Shown: positions 51,705-60,701, counted from the stretch's first letter. The stretch: DNA of 64,000 nt from Serpens gallinarum (GCF_014836765.1 NZ_JACSQG010000006.1:1-64000), one strand, 5' to 3'. The notes: generated by a model not told the origin, from the letters alone. Program-made: numbers and translations.

Positions 51705-52919
51705 ATGGTGAAAAAAATTCTATTCGTTTCCGAAGACATTACGCTCGCCCAGATCGTGCGGCTCAAGGCTTTAGCCGATTCGCTCGAAAATGAACCCTAC
51801 GAGGTGCATTTTGCTAGTGGCAGTTTTGACGAAAGGCTATTGGGTAGCGCAGCTTATCGGCACTGGCCGATCAAAGTGATTGACAAAGCATATGCCGATT
51901 CGACGGTAGCCGAGTGCCGGCGGCTTTACGAGACCTCTACCCTGGAAGCCTATATAAAAGATGACCTGAGAGTGATACACGAGGTTCAACCGGATTTGAT
52001 CATTGGCGACCTCCGCCTCTCTCTACCCATCAGTGCCAAGGTTGCAGGCATACCCTTCGCCGCGCTCATCAACGCCTACTGGAGCACCGAGGTAGACCGT
52101 CAGGAGTTCCCGGTACCCGATCATCCACTCGAACCACGCGTCGGCTACGACGCCATGCGCACAATTTTCCGTTGGATACGCTCGTGGGTGTTTCGTCAAT
52201 TCGCGCAGCCAGTAAACCGGCTTCGACAACGTTACGGACTGAAACCAATAGGCTCGCTGCAAGCACTGCTCACCTATGGCGACTACGTTTTGTTTCCAGA
52301 CACACCGCAGCTAGTCCCGCTCCGACGCCAGGCTCCCAACCAGTATTTTTTAGGGGCCATACAATGGTCTCCGGCAGCCGCTGTTCCGGCTTCCTTGGAG
52401 CCTGTCTTGGCCGGAGATTATATCTACGCCACGTTGGGCTCCTCCGGCAGGGCCAATAAGATAGACACCTTGTTAGAGGGGTTGGCGCAATTACCACTAC
52501 CCGTCATTCTCAGCAGTGCCGGGCGTTTTCAACGGGACGTGCCAGACAATGTCTACCTGGAACAATGGCTTCCGGGGGAAACGCTAGCCAAACACGCCCA
52601 ACTCGTTATCAGCAATGGCGGAAGCACCACCAGTTACCAATCCCTCGCCCAAGGTACGCCTGTACTGGGCATTGCCAGCAATCTCGACCAGTATCTGTGC
52701 ATGCAGAGCCTGGAAAAGCTGGGCGTGGCGCGCCACCTTCGCGGTGCCTCATTCACTAGCGTTGAGGTTACCAAGACCGCGTCAATGATGGCGTACGATC
52801 GCGGTTTTGACAGCCGAGCCCAAGCCATTGGCAAAGCAATGGCTACCTATGATTATCGCGAACGCTTTCGGAGCTTCCTGCGTCAAGTGCTTCAAGAAAA
52901 CCGGTTTTTTGCTCGTTGA
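51705..52919 (+). CDS. crtX: Probable zeaxanthin glucosyltransferase (GT1 family)
   Basis: A 404-residue GT-B fold enzyme of the MGT/UGT type. The C-terminal donor-binding region is VYLEQWLPGETLAKHAQLVI followed by SNGGSTTSYQSLAQGTPVLG, in which the usual HxGG His is replaced by Asn (SNGGS). DQYL follows where the family has DQ. By position next to crtY and crtZ it is expected to glucosylate zeaxanthin, but the protein is diverged from Pantoea CrtX, so the acceptor is inferred. The ATG at 51705 is preceded by GGATGG. Confidence 0.72.
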   Translation: MVKKILFVSEDITLAQIVRLKALADSLENEPYEVHFASGSFDERLLGSAAYRHWPIKVIDKAYADSTVAECRRLYETSTLEAYIKDDLRVIHEVQPDLIIGDLRLSLPISAKVAGIPFAALINAYWSTEVDRQEFPVPDHPLEPRVGYDAMRTIFRWIRSWVFRQFAQPVNRLRQRYGLKPIGSLQALLTYGDYVLFPDTPQLVPLRRQAPNQYFLGAIQWSPAAAVPASLEPVLAGDYIYATLGSSGRANKIDTLLEGLAQLPLPVILSSAGRFQRDVPDNVYLEQWLPGETLAKHAQLVISNGGSTTSYQSLAQGTPVLGIASNLDQYLCMQSLEKLGVARHLRGASFTSVEVTKTASMMAYDRGFDSRAQAIGKAMATYDYRERFRSFLRQVLQENRFFAR

Positions 52920-53029
52920 TTGTTACGATGCGCCCGCCATCCCATTCCCGTGTCGATTTCCCAATGCCTCTTGTAGCGGGTTTCGACACTATTGGGACGT
53001 TAGGGACCTCGCAGTGGCCATTTCCCACT

Positions 53030-53360
53030 TTACAGACGCACCTCTCCTGCATTCGTCAGTAAATGTCGGCTCGCCATCAGGTTCGACAGAGCAAACAGCG
53101 TCACCAACTGCACCGTGTCTTCGCCAGGCCATGGAAGCGCGTTCTCACATAACCGAACTGACGCTTGATCACGCGGAACGGGTGTTCGACCTTGGCGCGT
53201 ACCTGCCCCTTGGCCTTCTCGATCTTGCGCTTGGCTTTACCGAGCGCTGCGCTTTTCCACGTTCTTATACGTACTGCAGCGAGCATGGGATCCGCCAGAC
53301 CACCTCCCGACCTTCATGCTCAGCCCGCTTCTCAACACCGGTATAACCCGCGTCGGCTCA
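53030..53360 (-). pseudogene. IS5-family transposase, C-terminal remnant
   Basis: On the minus strand the reading passes through [20 protein letters not shown], then [33 protein letters not shown] and finally [20 protein letters not shown] ending at 53030. These are the C-terminal hallmarks of IS5-group transposases ([25 protein letters not shown]). The segments lie in different frames, so at least two frameshifts are present and the N-terminal part is missing. It marks the right edge of the carotenoid island. Confidence 0.82.
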
Positions 53361-53418
53361 CAGCGGCTTCAATCGGTGGCCATGCCAGACACCCGACCGA
53401 AGCCCAGGCTGTGAAGTC

Positions 53419-54120
53419 TTAAGCCGCAAGCAACAACGGCATCAGCAACGCCGTAGCAATCCCCAGCAGACTCATGGCCAACGCAGCAAAAGCGCCACAC
53501 TCCTCCCCTTCCTGCAAGGCATGGGCGGTGCCGATGGCGTGGGCGTTCATGCCGTAGCTGAGCCCGCGTGCGGCTGGGTGATCGACCTTCGCCCAGCGCA
53601 GCAGCAACGGCCCTAGCGCAGTGCCGATCACCCCGGTCAGCATCACCATGACCGCCGCCAGCGAGGCGATGCCGCCGATCTGATCGGCCACTGGCATGGC
53701 GATGGGCATGGTGACCGACTTTGGCGCCAGGCTCATCAGCACCGCCCAGTCGGCGCCCAGCAGCCAGCCGATGACCAAGGTCAGAACCACCGAAAGCGCA
53801 CCGCCCGCCAGCACGGTGACGATGATCGGCCAGAACAGCTGGCGAATCCGCTTGATGTTGTGCTGCAACGGTACGGCCAGAGCTACGGTGGCCGGTCCCA
53901 GCAACCAGGCGATGGGCTCGGCACCTATACGGTAGGTGCTGTACTCCACGCCACACAGCAGTAGGACTCCCACCACTAGCAACATGGAGACCATCACCGG
54001 CTGCAGGACCAACCAGCCACTGCGCTGATAGACCAGGATGGCTATTTGGTAGGCAGCCAGGGTCAGGGCCAGAGCAAACAAGGGGTGACCGATCACCACC
54101 TGCCAGAGGGAGGCGTTCAT
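53419..54120 (-). CDS. LrgB/CidB-family membrane protein
   Basis: A 233-residue protein with about seven hydrophobic helices, carrying the family signature LAPKSVTMPIAMPVADQIGG and GMNAHAIGTAHALQEGEECG. It overlaps the LrgA-like gene start by 4 bp. LrgAB/CidAB pairs are linked to control of cell lysis or to pyruvate and glycolate export, depending on the organism. Confidence 0.92.
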   Translation of the reverse strand: MNASLWQVVIGHPLFALALTLAAYQIAILVYQRSGWLVLQPVMVSMLLVVGVLLLCGVEYSTYRIGAEPIAWLLGPATVALAVPLQHNIKRIRQLFWPIIVTVLAGGALSVVLTLVIGWLLGADWAVLMSLAPKSVTMPIAMPVADQIGGIASLAAVMVMLTGVIGTALGPLLLRWAKVDHPAARGLSYGMNAHAIGTAHALQEGEECGAFAALAMSLLGIATALLMPLLLAA

Positions 54121-54470
54121 TGGTCACGCTCCATACGCCGGATCAATGTCTGCAACAGCCAGCCGCAAAACGGCACAGTCACCAGCAGTGAGAGCACCAG
54201 CGCGCCGAGAATAGCCGGCAGCTCACCGAACAGTGCATCGCTGGCAATCATGATGCCCGAGGCAGGTACCACCAGCAGCAGCGGCAGATAAGGCAAGAGT
54301 CCATTTGCCGCCTGCTGCAGCGGCTCGGGCACCGAGCCACGCCACATCAGCCAGACGGCAAGCAGCAACAGGCCAATGATGGCGCTGGGCAGCATCGGCA
54401 GCAGCCAGTGGTTCAACGCCACGCCAAGCAGTTGCAGCAGCACCAGCCAGACCAATCCACGCAAAATCAC
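54117..54470 (-). CDS. LrgA/CidA-family holin-like protein
   Basis: A 117-residue protein with four hydrophobic helices, containing LPMLPSAIIGLLLLAVWL and LPLLLVVPASGIMIASDALF, the LrgA family core. The GTG at 54470 has GGAG 8 nt upstream and is preferred to a GTG seven codons earlier. It is translationally coupled to the LrgB-like gene. Confidence 0.88.
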   Translation of the reverse strand: MILRGLVWLVLLQLLGVALNHWLLPMLPSAIIGLLLLAVWLMWRGSVPEPLQQAANGLLPYLPLLLVVPASGIMIASDALFGELPAILGALVLSLLVTVPFCGWLLQTLIRRMERDQ

Positions 54471-54953
54471 GATGAGTACTCCCTGTAGCACCGGGCAACG
54501 GGCTCATATATCAGTGAGTGGTCATACACGTACATACAGGGGCTTCCTTATTCTTCTGAGGCAAACGACTATGCCGCTGAGCAAGCTCTGAAAACAGTGG
54601 CAGAGAAGGCTGAAAATACCGGATCAGAGCCTTTGGTGGAACCGCAGGCGTTATATCTCGAAAGTCCCAGACGCAGGAAGAGAGGTCCGAGAAGCAGTTC
54701 TGGCGAGCTCGGCGTGAGTGGATGTCGTTTTCATACATCCACCGGTCCCGGCCGGCGGATCGATGAAGCGCGATCCACCCTACGACTGCTCATTCGAACG
54801 TTAAGAGCGAGCGTGAGGGCGGTTCGTTTGCCATCACGTGCTGATCGCAGCAAGCTGGCTCGTACGAGATATTTTCTGCTTTGCTACACACCGATGGCGC
54901 CTGCTTGGCCGGTGCCGGTTCCCATAGCTGCGCTACTCAAGCGAGGAATGTAT
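54471..54953. other. Intergenic region with one dispersed repeat
   Basis: About 480 bp between divergent lrgA-like and GFA genes. Besides the repeat at 54714-54783, no coding frame or regulatory motif is evident. Confidence 0.45.
54714..54783. repeat. Dispersed palindromic element, diverged copy
   Basis: The right arm GATCCACCCTAC and inner GGATGTCGTTTTCATACATCC match the family; the left arm is changed to GTGAGTGG. The interior GGCGGATCGATGAAGCGC resembles the copy at the window end rather than the 33-35 kb copies. Confidence 0.7.
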
Positions 54954-55364
54954 ATGCAAGGTTCATGTCTGTGCGGGGCAATTCAGGTCAACGCAGAAGA
55001 CCACCACGAGATCAATGCCTGCCACTGCAGCATGTGTCGTCGCTGGGGTAGCGGGCCCATGCTGGCTGTGCACTGCGGGCCCAATGTTCGAGTCACCGGC
55101 GACGTCAGGTCCTATCGCTCCTCGGAGTGGGCCGAGCGCGGTTTCTGTGCCACGTGCGGTACTCATCTTTTTTACCATCTGCTGCAATCGGGTGACTACA
55201 TACTCTCGGCAGGGCTCTTTCAACCGGGCGAATTTGCCATAACGGGGCAGATCTTCATCGATGAGAAGCCCGACTACTATGCATTTGCCAACGAAACACC
55301 CACGCTGACCGGCGCTGAGGTGTTCGCGCAGTTCGCACCCGGTGAAGACGGAGCGGCTACGTAG
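54954..55364 (+). CDS. GFA (CENP-V/S-formylglutathione-like) domain protein
   Basis: A 136-residue zinc protein: CLCGAIQVNAEDHHEINACHCSMCRRW contains the CxCG and CHCxxC ligands, and GFCATCGTHLFYHL has the CxxCG pair. The family was named after glutathione-dependent formaldehyde-activating enzyme, but most members lack proven activity. ATG at 54954 is chosen with GAGGA 6 nt upstream. Confidence 0.88.
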   Translation: MQGSCLCGAIQVNAEDHHEINACHCSMCRRWGSGPMLAVHCGPNVRVTGDVRSYRSSEWAERGFCATCGTHLFYHLLQSGDYILSAGLFQPGEFAITGQIFIDEKPDYYAFANETPTLTGAEVFAQFAPGEDGAAT

Positions 55365-55403
55365 TCCAACTCGGCGCAGCTGTTAGGACAGAGGATTCTG
55401 ACT

Positions 55404-56201
55404 ATGAGCGATCCCTTCGTTGCACACGTTGGCGCCGTCTTCAGTGCTGACATAGCGATTCCTGAACACGCCCGAGCGCTCCGTTTCTACTCGCGCGTAC
55501 TGACCACGGGTACGCATCCGCTGTGGCGCGAAGACCTGATGAATAACCTGGGCATGCCCATCATCGGGCTAGGCGAGCGCACCGAGGATTATGCTCATCT
55601 TCCGCTCCAGTGGATGCCACATATTCAGGTCGCCGATGTGGCGACCAGTGTGCAGCGTGCGCTTGATCTGGGTGGCAGCGTACTGATGCACGCCCGGACA
55701 GAAGACGGTGCCAGCCAGTGGGCGGTGCTGTGCGATCCGAATGGAGCGGCGTTCGGAATCATTCCGCTTGTGCCCGCGGATGCGATTCCCCAGGGCGCCC
55801 GAGCCGCATTACCAGACGCAGCCCAGCACATGGGTCGTATCTACTGGCTCGACCTGACGGTCGCGGATGCCATGGCAGCGAGCGATTTTTATCGGCATGT
55901 GGTTGGTTGGTCGGTACAAAGCGTCGAGATGAATGAGCACGGCGAACGCTACACCGACTGCAACCTGCTGGCTGACGATGGAAAACCGGTGGCGCGAATC
56001 CGTCACGCCCGTGGCGTGAATGCAGGCTTGCCGCCGGTGTGGATGATGTACCTGCCGGTGAATGATCTCGCTGAAAGCCTTCTCTGTGTGGAAGAGGAAG
56101 GAGGCGTCATCATCAAGGCAGAACAACGGGAACGTGGTGAATACGCCTATGCGGCAATTCGGGATCCGGCTGGGGCGTGCTTTGCGTTGATACCGGGGTA
56201 A
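55404..56201 (+). CDS. Two-domain VOC protein
   Basis: A 265-residue protein built of two glyoxalase-type modules (about residues 8-125 and 138-264). The second begins GRIYWLDLTVADAMAASDFY and ends YAAIRDPAGACFALIPG, and the first ends WAVLCDPNGAAFGIIPL. Similar proteins are annotated as enzymes related to lactoylglutathione lyase; substrate unknown. It lies 39 bp after the GFA gene and 42 bp before the isochorismatase-like gene, consistent with a three-gene unit. Confidence 0.88.
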   Translation: MSDPFVAHVGAVFSADIAIPEHARALRFYSRVLTTGTHPLWREDLMNNLGMPIIGLGERTEDYAHLPLQWMPHIQVADVATSVQRALDLGGSVLMHARTEDGASQWAVLCDPNGAAFGIIPLVPADAIPQGARAALPDAAQHMGRIYWLDLTVADAMAASDFYRHVVGWSVQSVEMNEHGERYTDCNLLADDGKPVARIRHARGVNAGLPPVWMMYLPVNDLAESLLCVEEEGGVIIKAEQRERGEYAYAAIRDPAGACFALIPG

Positions 56202-56243
56202 AAAGTCCATGAGTAGCCCGTTCGCCCATGCCAGGGAAGAAGA

Positions 56244-56825
56244 ATGACGTTATCTCTAACTGCAGCACTCGTAATCATCGACGTTCAAAAGGCGATTGAT
56301 CATCCGAGTTGGGGGCGTAGAAACAACCCTCAGGCCGAAGAGAATATCGGGCATTTGCTTGCAGCCTGGCGACGTACCAGGCGGCCTGTCATACACGTAC
56401 GTCATCTCTCGCGCGAGCCTGAATCCAGCTATCGCCCCGGCCAGGAGGGCTGTGAGTTCAAGGAGGTGGTGCTGCCCCTGGCGGGCGAAATGGTCATCAC
56501 CAAACACACGAATAGTGCGTTTATCGGCACTGAGCTGGAGGATGTGCTGCGCCAACGAAACATAGGCACGTTGGTCATCTGTGGGGTCATCACCAACAAT
56601 TCGGTGGAAACCACAGCGCGCATGGCCGGCAATCTCGGCTACCAAACCTATGTGGTCTCCGATGCCACAGCCACCTTTGATAAGGTGGATTTTGACGGGC
56701 AGTTGCGCTCCGCCGAGGAGGTACACGCCCTGTCGCTGGCCAATCTTCAGGGGGAGTACGCCACAGTAGTCTCCAGCGCGCAGCTTTTGGCAGAAATCCA
56801 AAAGAGCATCAGCCAGCAACGCTGA
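56244..56825 (+). CDS. Isochorismatase-fold hydrolase with Ser at the nucleophile position
   Basis: A 193-residue protein with ALVIIDVQKAID (catalytic Asp), ITKHTNSAFIGTEL (Lys), and GVITNNSVETTARMAGNLGY, where the family's usual TxxC nucleophile cysteine is Ser. The cis-peptide-type VICGVIT segment is conserved. The subfamily with NNSVE is common in proteobacteria, so this is not a decayed gene. Reaction unknown. Confidence 0.85.
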   Translation: MTLSLTAALVIIDVQKAIDHPSWGRRNNPQAEENIGHLLAAWRRTRRPVIHVRHLSREPESSYRPGQEGCEFKEVVLPLAGEMVITKHTNSAFIGTELEDVLRQRNIGTLVICGVITNNSVETTARMAGNLGYQTYVVSDATATFDKVDFDGQLRSAEEVHALSLANLQGEYATVVSSAQLLAEIQKSISQQR

Positions 56826-56865
56826 CAGGCCAATTGCATTTCACACCAGCGTTAGGCAAGGACTG

Positions 56866-56886
56866 AAAGGGCGCCGGCGCCCTTTT
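56866..56886 (+). terminator. Terminator of the isochorismatase-like gene
   Basis: AAAGGGCGCCGGCGCCCTTTT is a perfect self-complementary stem ending in a T run, 40 bp after the stop. Confidence 0.85.
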
Positions 56887-56944
56887 GTGTGTCGCGGTGT
56901 GGGCAAGCGCCATGTCGCGCTTGCCCCGCATACTTACATCACGA

Positions 56945-57619
56945 TCAATCGTGAAAGCGGACACTCTCGGTCAACGGTGCGCGCCCTATGCGCAGATTGG
57001 CCGCGGCGTTGGACAGGTCCGGATGGCCGAACGAAATGCCAAACAGCAGCTTCATGTCAGCATCGACGCCCAGCACGTCGCGAACGGGATCGGCGAACAT
57101 GCCCAATAACGTCTGTGGAACCCCAGCCAGCCCACGGGCAGTCAGGGAAAGCAAAAAATTCTGCGCGTACATTCCCAGGTCCGATGCCGCGCGGACTCCG
57201 TCGCCAATCATAGGCATGAACAGGAACGCGACATGGGGTGCGCCAAAGAACTCCAGATTGCGCCGGAACGCCTCTAAACGCCCTTCGTTATCGCCCCGAG
57301 CGATGCCCAATGCTTCGTAATACGCCCTGCCCTGCTCACGGCGCCGCTCGTTGAGGAGATTAGGAAAGGCTTTCTCGTCAAAGCTGAAATCGGGCGAATA
57401 CTGCTCTTGGCTGGCAGCTCCCAACAACGCTGCGCTCACTTTATCGCGAGTGCGACCCGAGACGATGTGAACGTGCCACGGCTGCGTATTGCAGTTCGAG
57501 GGCGCGCGTTGCGCATCCTCCAACACGCCTTGAAGGTGTTGAGGATCAACAGCGGTAGGCAGGAATTGGCGAGCTGAGTAGCGAGCGGCTACGACTTCCG
57601 CAAAGGTCAGTTTGGTCAT
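56945..57619 (-). CDS. Nitroreductase-family FMN oxidoreductase
   Basis: A 224-residue protein beginning MTKLTFAEVVAARYSARQFL, with the SxRxF FMN-binding start, SNCNTQPWHVHIVSG and the C-terminal FGISFGHPD segment near residue 200. These match the NfsB/PnbA-like group that reduces nitroaromatics or quinones with NAD(P)H. Single gene. Confidence 0.9.
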   Translation of the reverse strand: MTKLTFAEVVAARYSARQFLPTAVDPQHLQGVLEDAQRAPSNCNTQPWHVHIVSGRTRDKVSAALLGAASQEQYSPDFSFDEKAFPNLLNERRREQGRAYYEALGIARGDNEGRLEAFRRNLEFFGAPHVAFLFMPMIGDGVRAASDLGMYAQNFLLSLTARGLAGVPQTLLGMFADPVRDVLGVDADMKLLFGISFGHPDLSNAAANLRIGRAPLTESVRFHD

Positions 57620-57729
57620 GGAGCTTCTCGTACAACAAATGGATGCCCATGCTAATGCACTTTGATTGGTTAATCGTCGATAGGCGCACGAGCCTTTAGG
57701 CGCTGGGTAGAAGACTGCGCCGTTAACGC

Positions 57730-57757
57730 AAAAGGCAGAACCGGGGTTCTGCCCTTT
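57730..57757. terminator. Bidirectional terminator
   Basis: The stem GGCAGAACC / GGTTCTGCC with AAAA before and TTTT after acts on both strands. It lies 22 bp beyond the stop of the minus-strand 719-residue protein gene. Confidence 0.85.
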
Positions 57758-57778
57758 TATACCTGCACGAGTTGGCTG

Positions 57779-59938
57779 CTACGCCACCGGGCCTATGGCC
57801 AGCCGGGCGACCCAACCGAAATACCAGGCACAACCCGCCACGCCAGCCACGACCATGACTGCCAACACCCAGGGCCACACCCGACGCTTCTGCGCATAGG
57901 GGTCCTGCAGGGAGCGCGCTGAACCCGCAGGCAAATGAGCCAGTTGAGTCAGGGTCGCACCGAAACCGATGCTGATCTTGGCCTGGGTGTTTACCGCCCA
58001 GCCATTGGCATCGAGGATCGGACCCAGATTACGGCGACGCAGTTTGAACCAGGCCATCAGCATCGACGGGCCGGAGATGGCCAGGATCACGCCGAGCACC
58101 ACCAGCGGCAACTGCCACCAGTGCAGCGCCAGCAAGCCGGCCATAGCCGTGGCCAGCGCGGTGCCCAGCGCGCCGACGGCCAGACCGATGGCGGCGAAGA
58201 TACCGGCGAATTTGGCGATGTCGAAGGTTTTCGCCGCAGCGCTGGCCTCGGCGGCTGGCGCAGCGGCGGTGGAGCCCACAGACGCGGCAGTGGAGTTGAC
58301 CAGTTCAGCATCGCGAGTGGCGGCGAATTTCTGGATCTGCTCCGACACCAGCGTGGAGATGCGCCGGTACGGTGACCAGAACGCCTCGCGAATGCTGATC
58401 GCGTTGGGGATCACCTTGACCACCGTGGCATCCCAGTCGTTGCCGTCGCGGTCGTAGAACAGGCCATTACGCCCGACCAGCAGCTCACCTTCGCTGCCGG
58501 CGGTCACCGCCGCGACGATATTCAAACTTTCCCGGCCCTTGATCGGTTGTCCCCGTCGGCTGCAGGTGCAATACAGCAGGAAACTGCTGCTGTTGGCGGC
58601 CACCTTGCTGTGGGCGTCCACCGAGTCGATTTCCACCACCAGGTCGCAGCTCTTGCCATCAATGAACAGTGTGCCGGCCTGGAAGACGGCTTTTTCACGC
58701 CGCCCATAGAAGTTCTCGAAGGAGACGAAGTTCTTCAGCAGGGTCACCAGGCCGCGCTTGAAGCGCAGCAGCTTGTCCAGTTCAACCAGGCCGTCGGCGG
58801 CTTCGGCCACCTGCTTGTCCTCGGCCACCAGGGCCAGCAATTTGTCCTGAATGCCGTGCTCCACCAGCCAGACGATACGCGCCACGTCGAGCTTTTGCAG
58901 GATCACCACATCCGGCTTGGCGGCCTGCCAGGCAAAATAGTCGTTGCACTTGGCGAGCAGCGAACGCCACTGCTGCTTGGTAATCGCCTCCACCTCGCCC
59001 AGCACCGGCTGCACCACATGCTCGCGCAAGGCGTGGATGGCGCCGCTCCAAGCGGGGTTGATACCGCGGCCCAGCGGCAGGCTTTCACCGTGGTGCACGC
59101 CCGCCAGTGGCAGCGTGGCGATTTCCCCGGCGTTGGCCAGGCTCATGGACGACAGGCGCACCAGCTCGGATTCCTGGCCATTCATCAGGCTCGCCGCACG
59201 CGGGTCGAAGGCGGCCATGTCGACACGGGTGAAGTAATCCTCGACTTTTTCACGCAGCGCGCTGATGGCAGCGATTGCCGCGTCGGTAATTTCACCAAAG
59301 GGCTGCAGGCTGGCTTCGATGGCGCGTTGTTCCCAGGCGTAGACCTGCTGGGCCTGGGCGAAGAAGGCGCTGATCGAGGCATCCGAGACAGCCGGCGCAC
59401 CGCTGCGATCGGTTTCGGCGCCCAGGCAGGCGATGATGTCGGCAATCGCCGCCTTCAGGCTGGCATCGTCAGTCAGGGCCTCAGGCACCAGCCCATCGCC
59501 GTTGGCCTCGTTCGGCGGGAACAGTTTGTTCAAGTCATCGGTATCGGCGGCATCCAGGCTGTGGCTGTCATCGCGACCCAGTACGCTCAGCAAACGCTGC
59601 GCGGTCACCGTCAGACGCTGGCCGAGGGCGTCGTCCTTGAACGCCGCCAGGGTCAGCGGCGCGTCGCTGAACAACAGACCCGGATCGGCCAGGCGCGCCA
59701 GCGTCCAGTCCACCGCATCCAGTACGGCCGGTGCACGAATACGACCATCGTTATTACCGTCGATGTACGCGAGCATGCGCGGATCGAGTTCGAGATTTTT
59801 CGTCGGGCAGGCCAGCGTGGCCCATAGCTTTTGGTCGAGACCGCGTAGTGCAGCAAGGTCTTCAGGCGATTGCAGTTGGACCTGGTCAAACCCGCCGGCG
59901 CGAAAGAAGCGCCAGCGGTGCGGTTTTTCGTGGGTCAT
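57779..59938 (-). CDS. Large membrane protein of unknown function with EF-hand-like motif
   Basis: A 719-residue protein. ATG at 59938 is chosen (AGGA about 10 nt upstream); the family-like MTHEKPHRWRFFRAGGFDQV follows. An EF-hand-like loop DGNNDGRIRA occurs near residue 58 and another acidic loop (EANGDGLVPE) near 147. The long middle part is soluble; three hydrophobic segments (about 575-605, 610-640 and 690-710) lie at the C-terminus, preceded by an Ala-rich linker. Homologues annotated as conserved hypothetical proteins exist in Pseudomonas as I recall; no function is known. Single gene. Confidence 0.85.
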   Translation of the reverse strand: MTHEKPHRWRFFRAGGFDQVQLQSPEDLAALRGLDQKLWATLACPTKNLELDPRMLAYIDGNNDGRIRAPAVLDAVDWTLARLADPGLLFSDAPLTLAAFKDDALGQRLTVTAQRLLSVLGRDDSHSLDAADTDDLNKLFPPNEANGDGLVPEALTDDASLKAAIADIIACLGAETDRSGAPAVSDASISAFFAQAQQVYAWEQRAIEASLQPFGEITDAAIAAISALREKVEDYFTRVDMAAFDPRAASLMNGQESELVRLSSMSLANAGEIATLPLAGVHHGESLPLGRGINPAWSGAIHALREHVVQPVLGEVEAITKQQWRSLLAKCNDYFAWQAAKPDVVILQKLDVARIVWLVEHGIQDKLLALVAEDKQVAEAADGLVELDKLLRFKRGLVTLLKNFVSFENFYGRREKAVFQAGTLFIDGKSCDLVVEIDSVDAHSKVAANSSSFLLYCTCSRRGQPIKGRESLNIVAAVTAGSEGELLVGRNGLFYDRDGNDWDATVVKVIPNAISIREAFWSPYRRISTLVSEQIQKFAATRDAELVNSTAASVGSTAAAPAAEASAAAKTFDIAKFAGIFAAIGLAVGALGTALATAMAGLLALHWWQLPLVVLGVILAISGPSMLMAWFKLRRRNLGPILDANGWAVNTQAKISIGFGATLTQLAHLPAGSARSLQDPYAQKRRVWPWVLAVMVVAGVAGCAWYFGWVARLAIGPVA

Positions 59939-60116
59939 GTAACGACGTCCTTGAGGAAATTGTCGAGGCAAAGGGAGGCATTTTCACCGTTTCGCGGCTT
60001 ATTCGCGCAAGCCGGGACGATACACGGCACATCTTGCAAGCCGCCTTCGACCTACCGAACGCCGTGTGGTTCGCCTGACATTGTATGCGCCCCGCAGGAC
60101 GACGCAGGGGTAACCG

Positions 60117-60701
60117 TCACTGCCTCGTCACCTGGGCAGCGTTGGGCTCTAAAGCACGCACGACACGACAGGGATTGCCGGCGGCCAGAACGCCAGCCGG
60201 CAAATCGCGGGTCACCACGCTGCCGGCGCCCACTACTGTGCCAGCGCCGATACGCACACCGGGGCAGAGAATCGCCCCGCCACCGATCCACACGTCATCG
60301 CCAATCTCGATGGGCTTGCCGAGTTCAAGGCCGCTTTGCCGTTCAATGGCACCCAGCGGGTGGGTGGCTGCGTACACCTGCACGGCCGGGCCGAACAATA
60401 CCCGCGACCCGATGCGAACGGCCGCGACATCCAGCACCACACAGTTGAAATTGAAATACACGTCGTCACCCAGGGTAATGTTGCTGCCGTAGTCGCAGAA
60501 GAACGGCGGCTCGATCCAGGCGTTACTGCCCTGGTCCGGTATCAACAACCCAAGCAGCTGGGCACGTGCTTCACGCTGGTCGTCGCCCGTGTCGTTGAAG
60601 CGTTTGAGCAACAACCGGGCCTGCTGACGCTGTGCGCACAACTGGGGATCACGCGGATCGTACAGCTCACCGTCGAGCATTTTTTCTTTTTCGGTTTTCA
60701 T
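60117..60701 (-). CDS. Hexapeptide-repeat sugar O-acetyltransferase (Maa/NodL type)
   Basis: A 194-residue left-handed beta-helix acyltransferase. The N-terminal Maa motif is MKTEKEKMLDGELYDPRDPQ; hexapeptide repeats run through GSNITLGDDVYFNFNCVVLD and IEIGDDVWIGGGAILCPGV to the C-terminal GNPCRVVRAL. It transfers acetyl from acetyl-CoA to a sugar such as maltose or glucose. Start at 60701 is taken from the family N-terminus. Confidence 0.92.
   Translation of the reverse strand: MKTEKEKMLDGELYDPRDPQLCAQRQQARLLLKRFNDTGDDQREARAQLLGLLIPDQGSNAWIEPPFFCDYGSNITLGDDVYFNFNCVVLDVAAVRIGSRVLFGPAVQVYAATHPLGAIERQSGLELGKPIEIGDDVWIGGGAILCPGVRIGAGTVVGAGSVVTRDLPAGVLAAGNPCRVVRALEPNAAQVTRQ

Noticed and set aside
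52807-53346. Plus-strand open frame of 179 codons after crtX
   Set aside because: It overlaps the crtX end and the antisense of the IS5 transposase remnant, and has no ribosome-binding site or motif.
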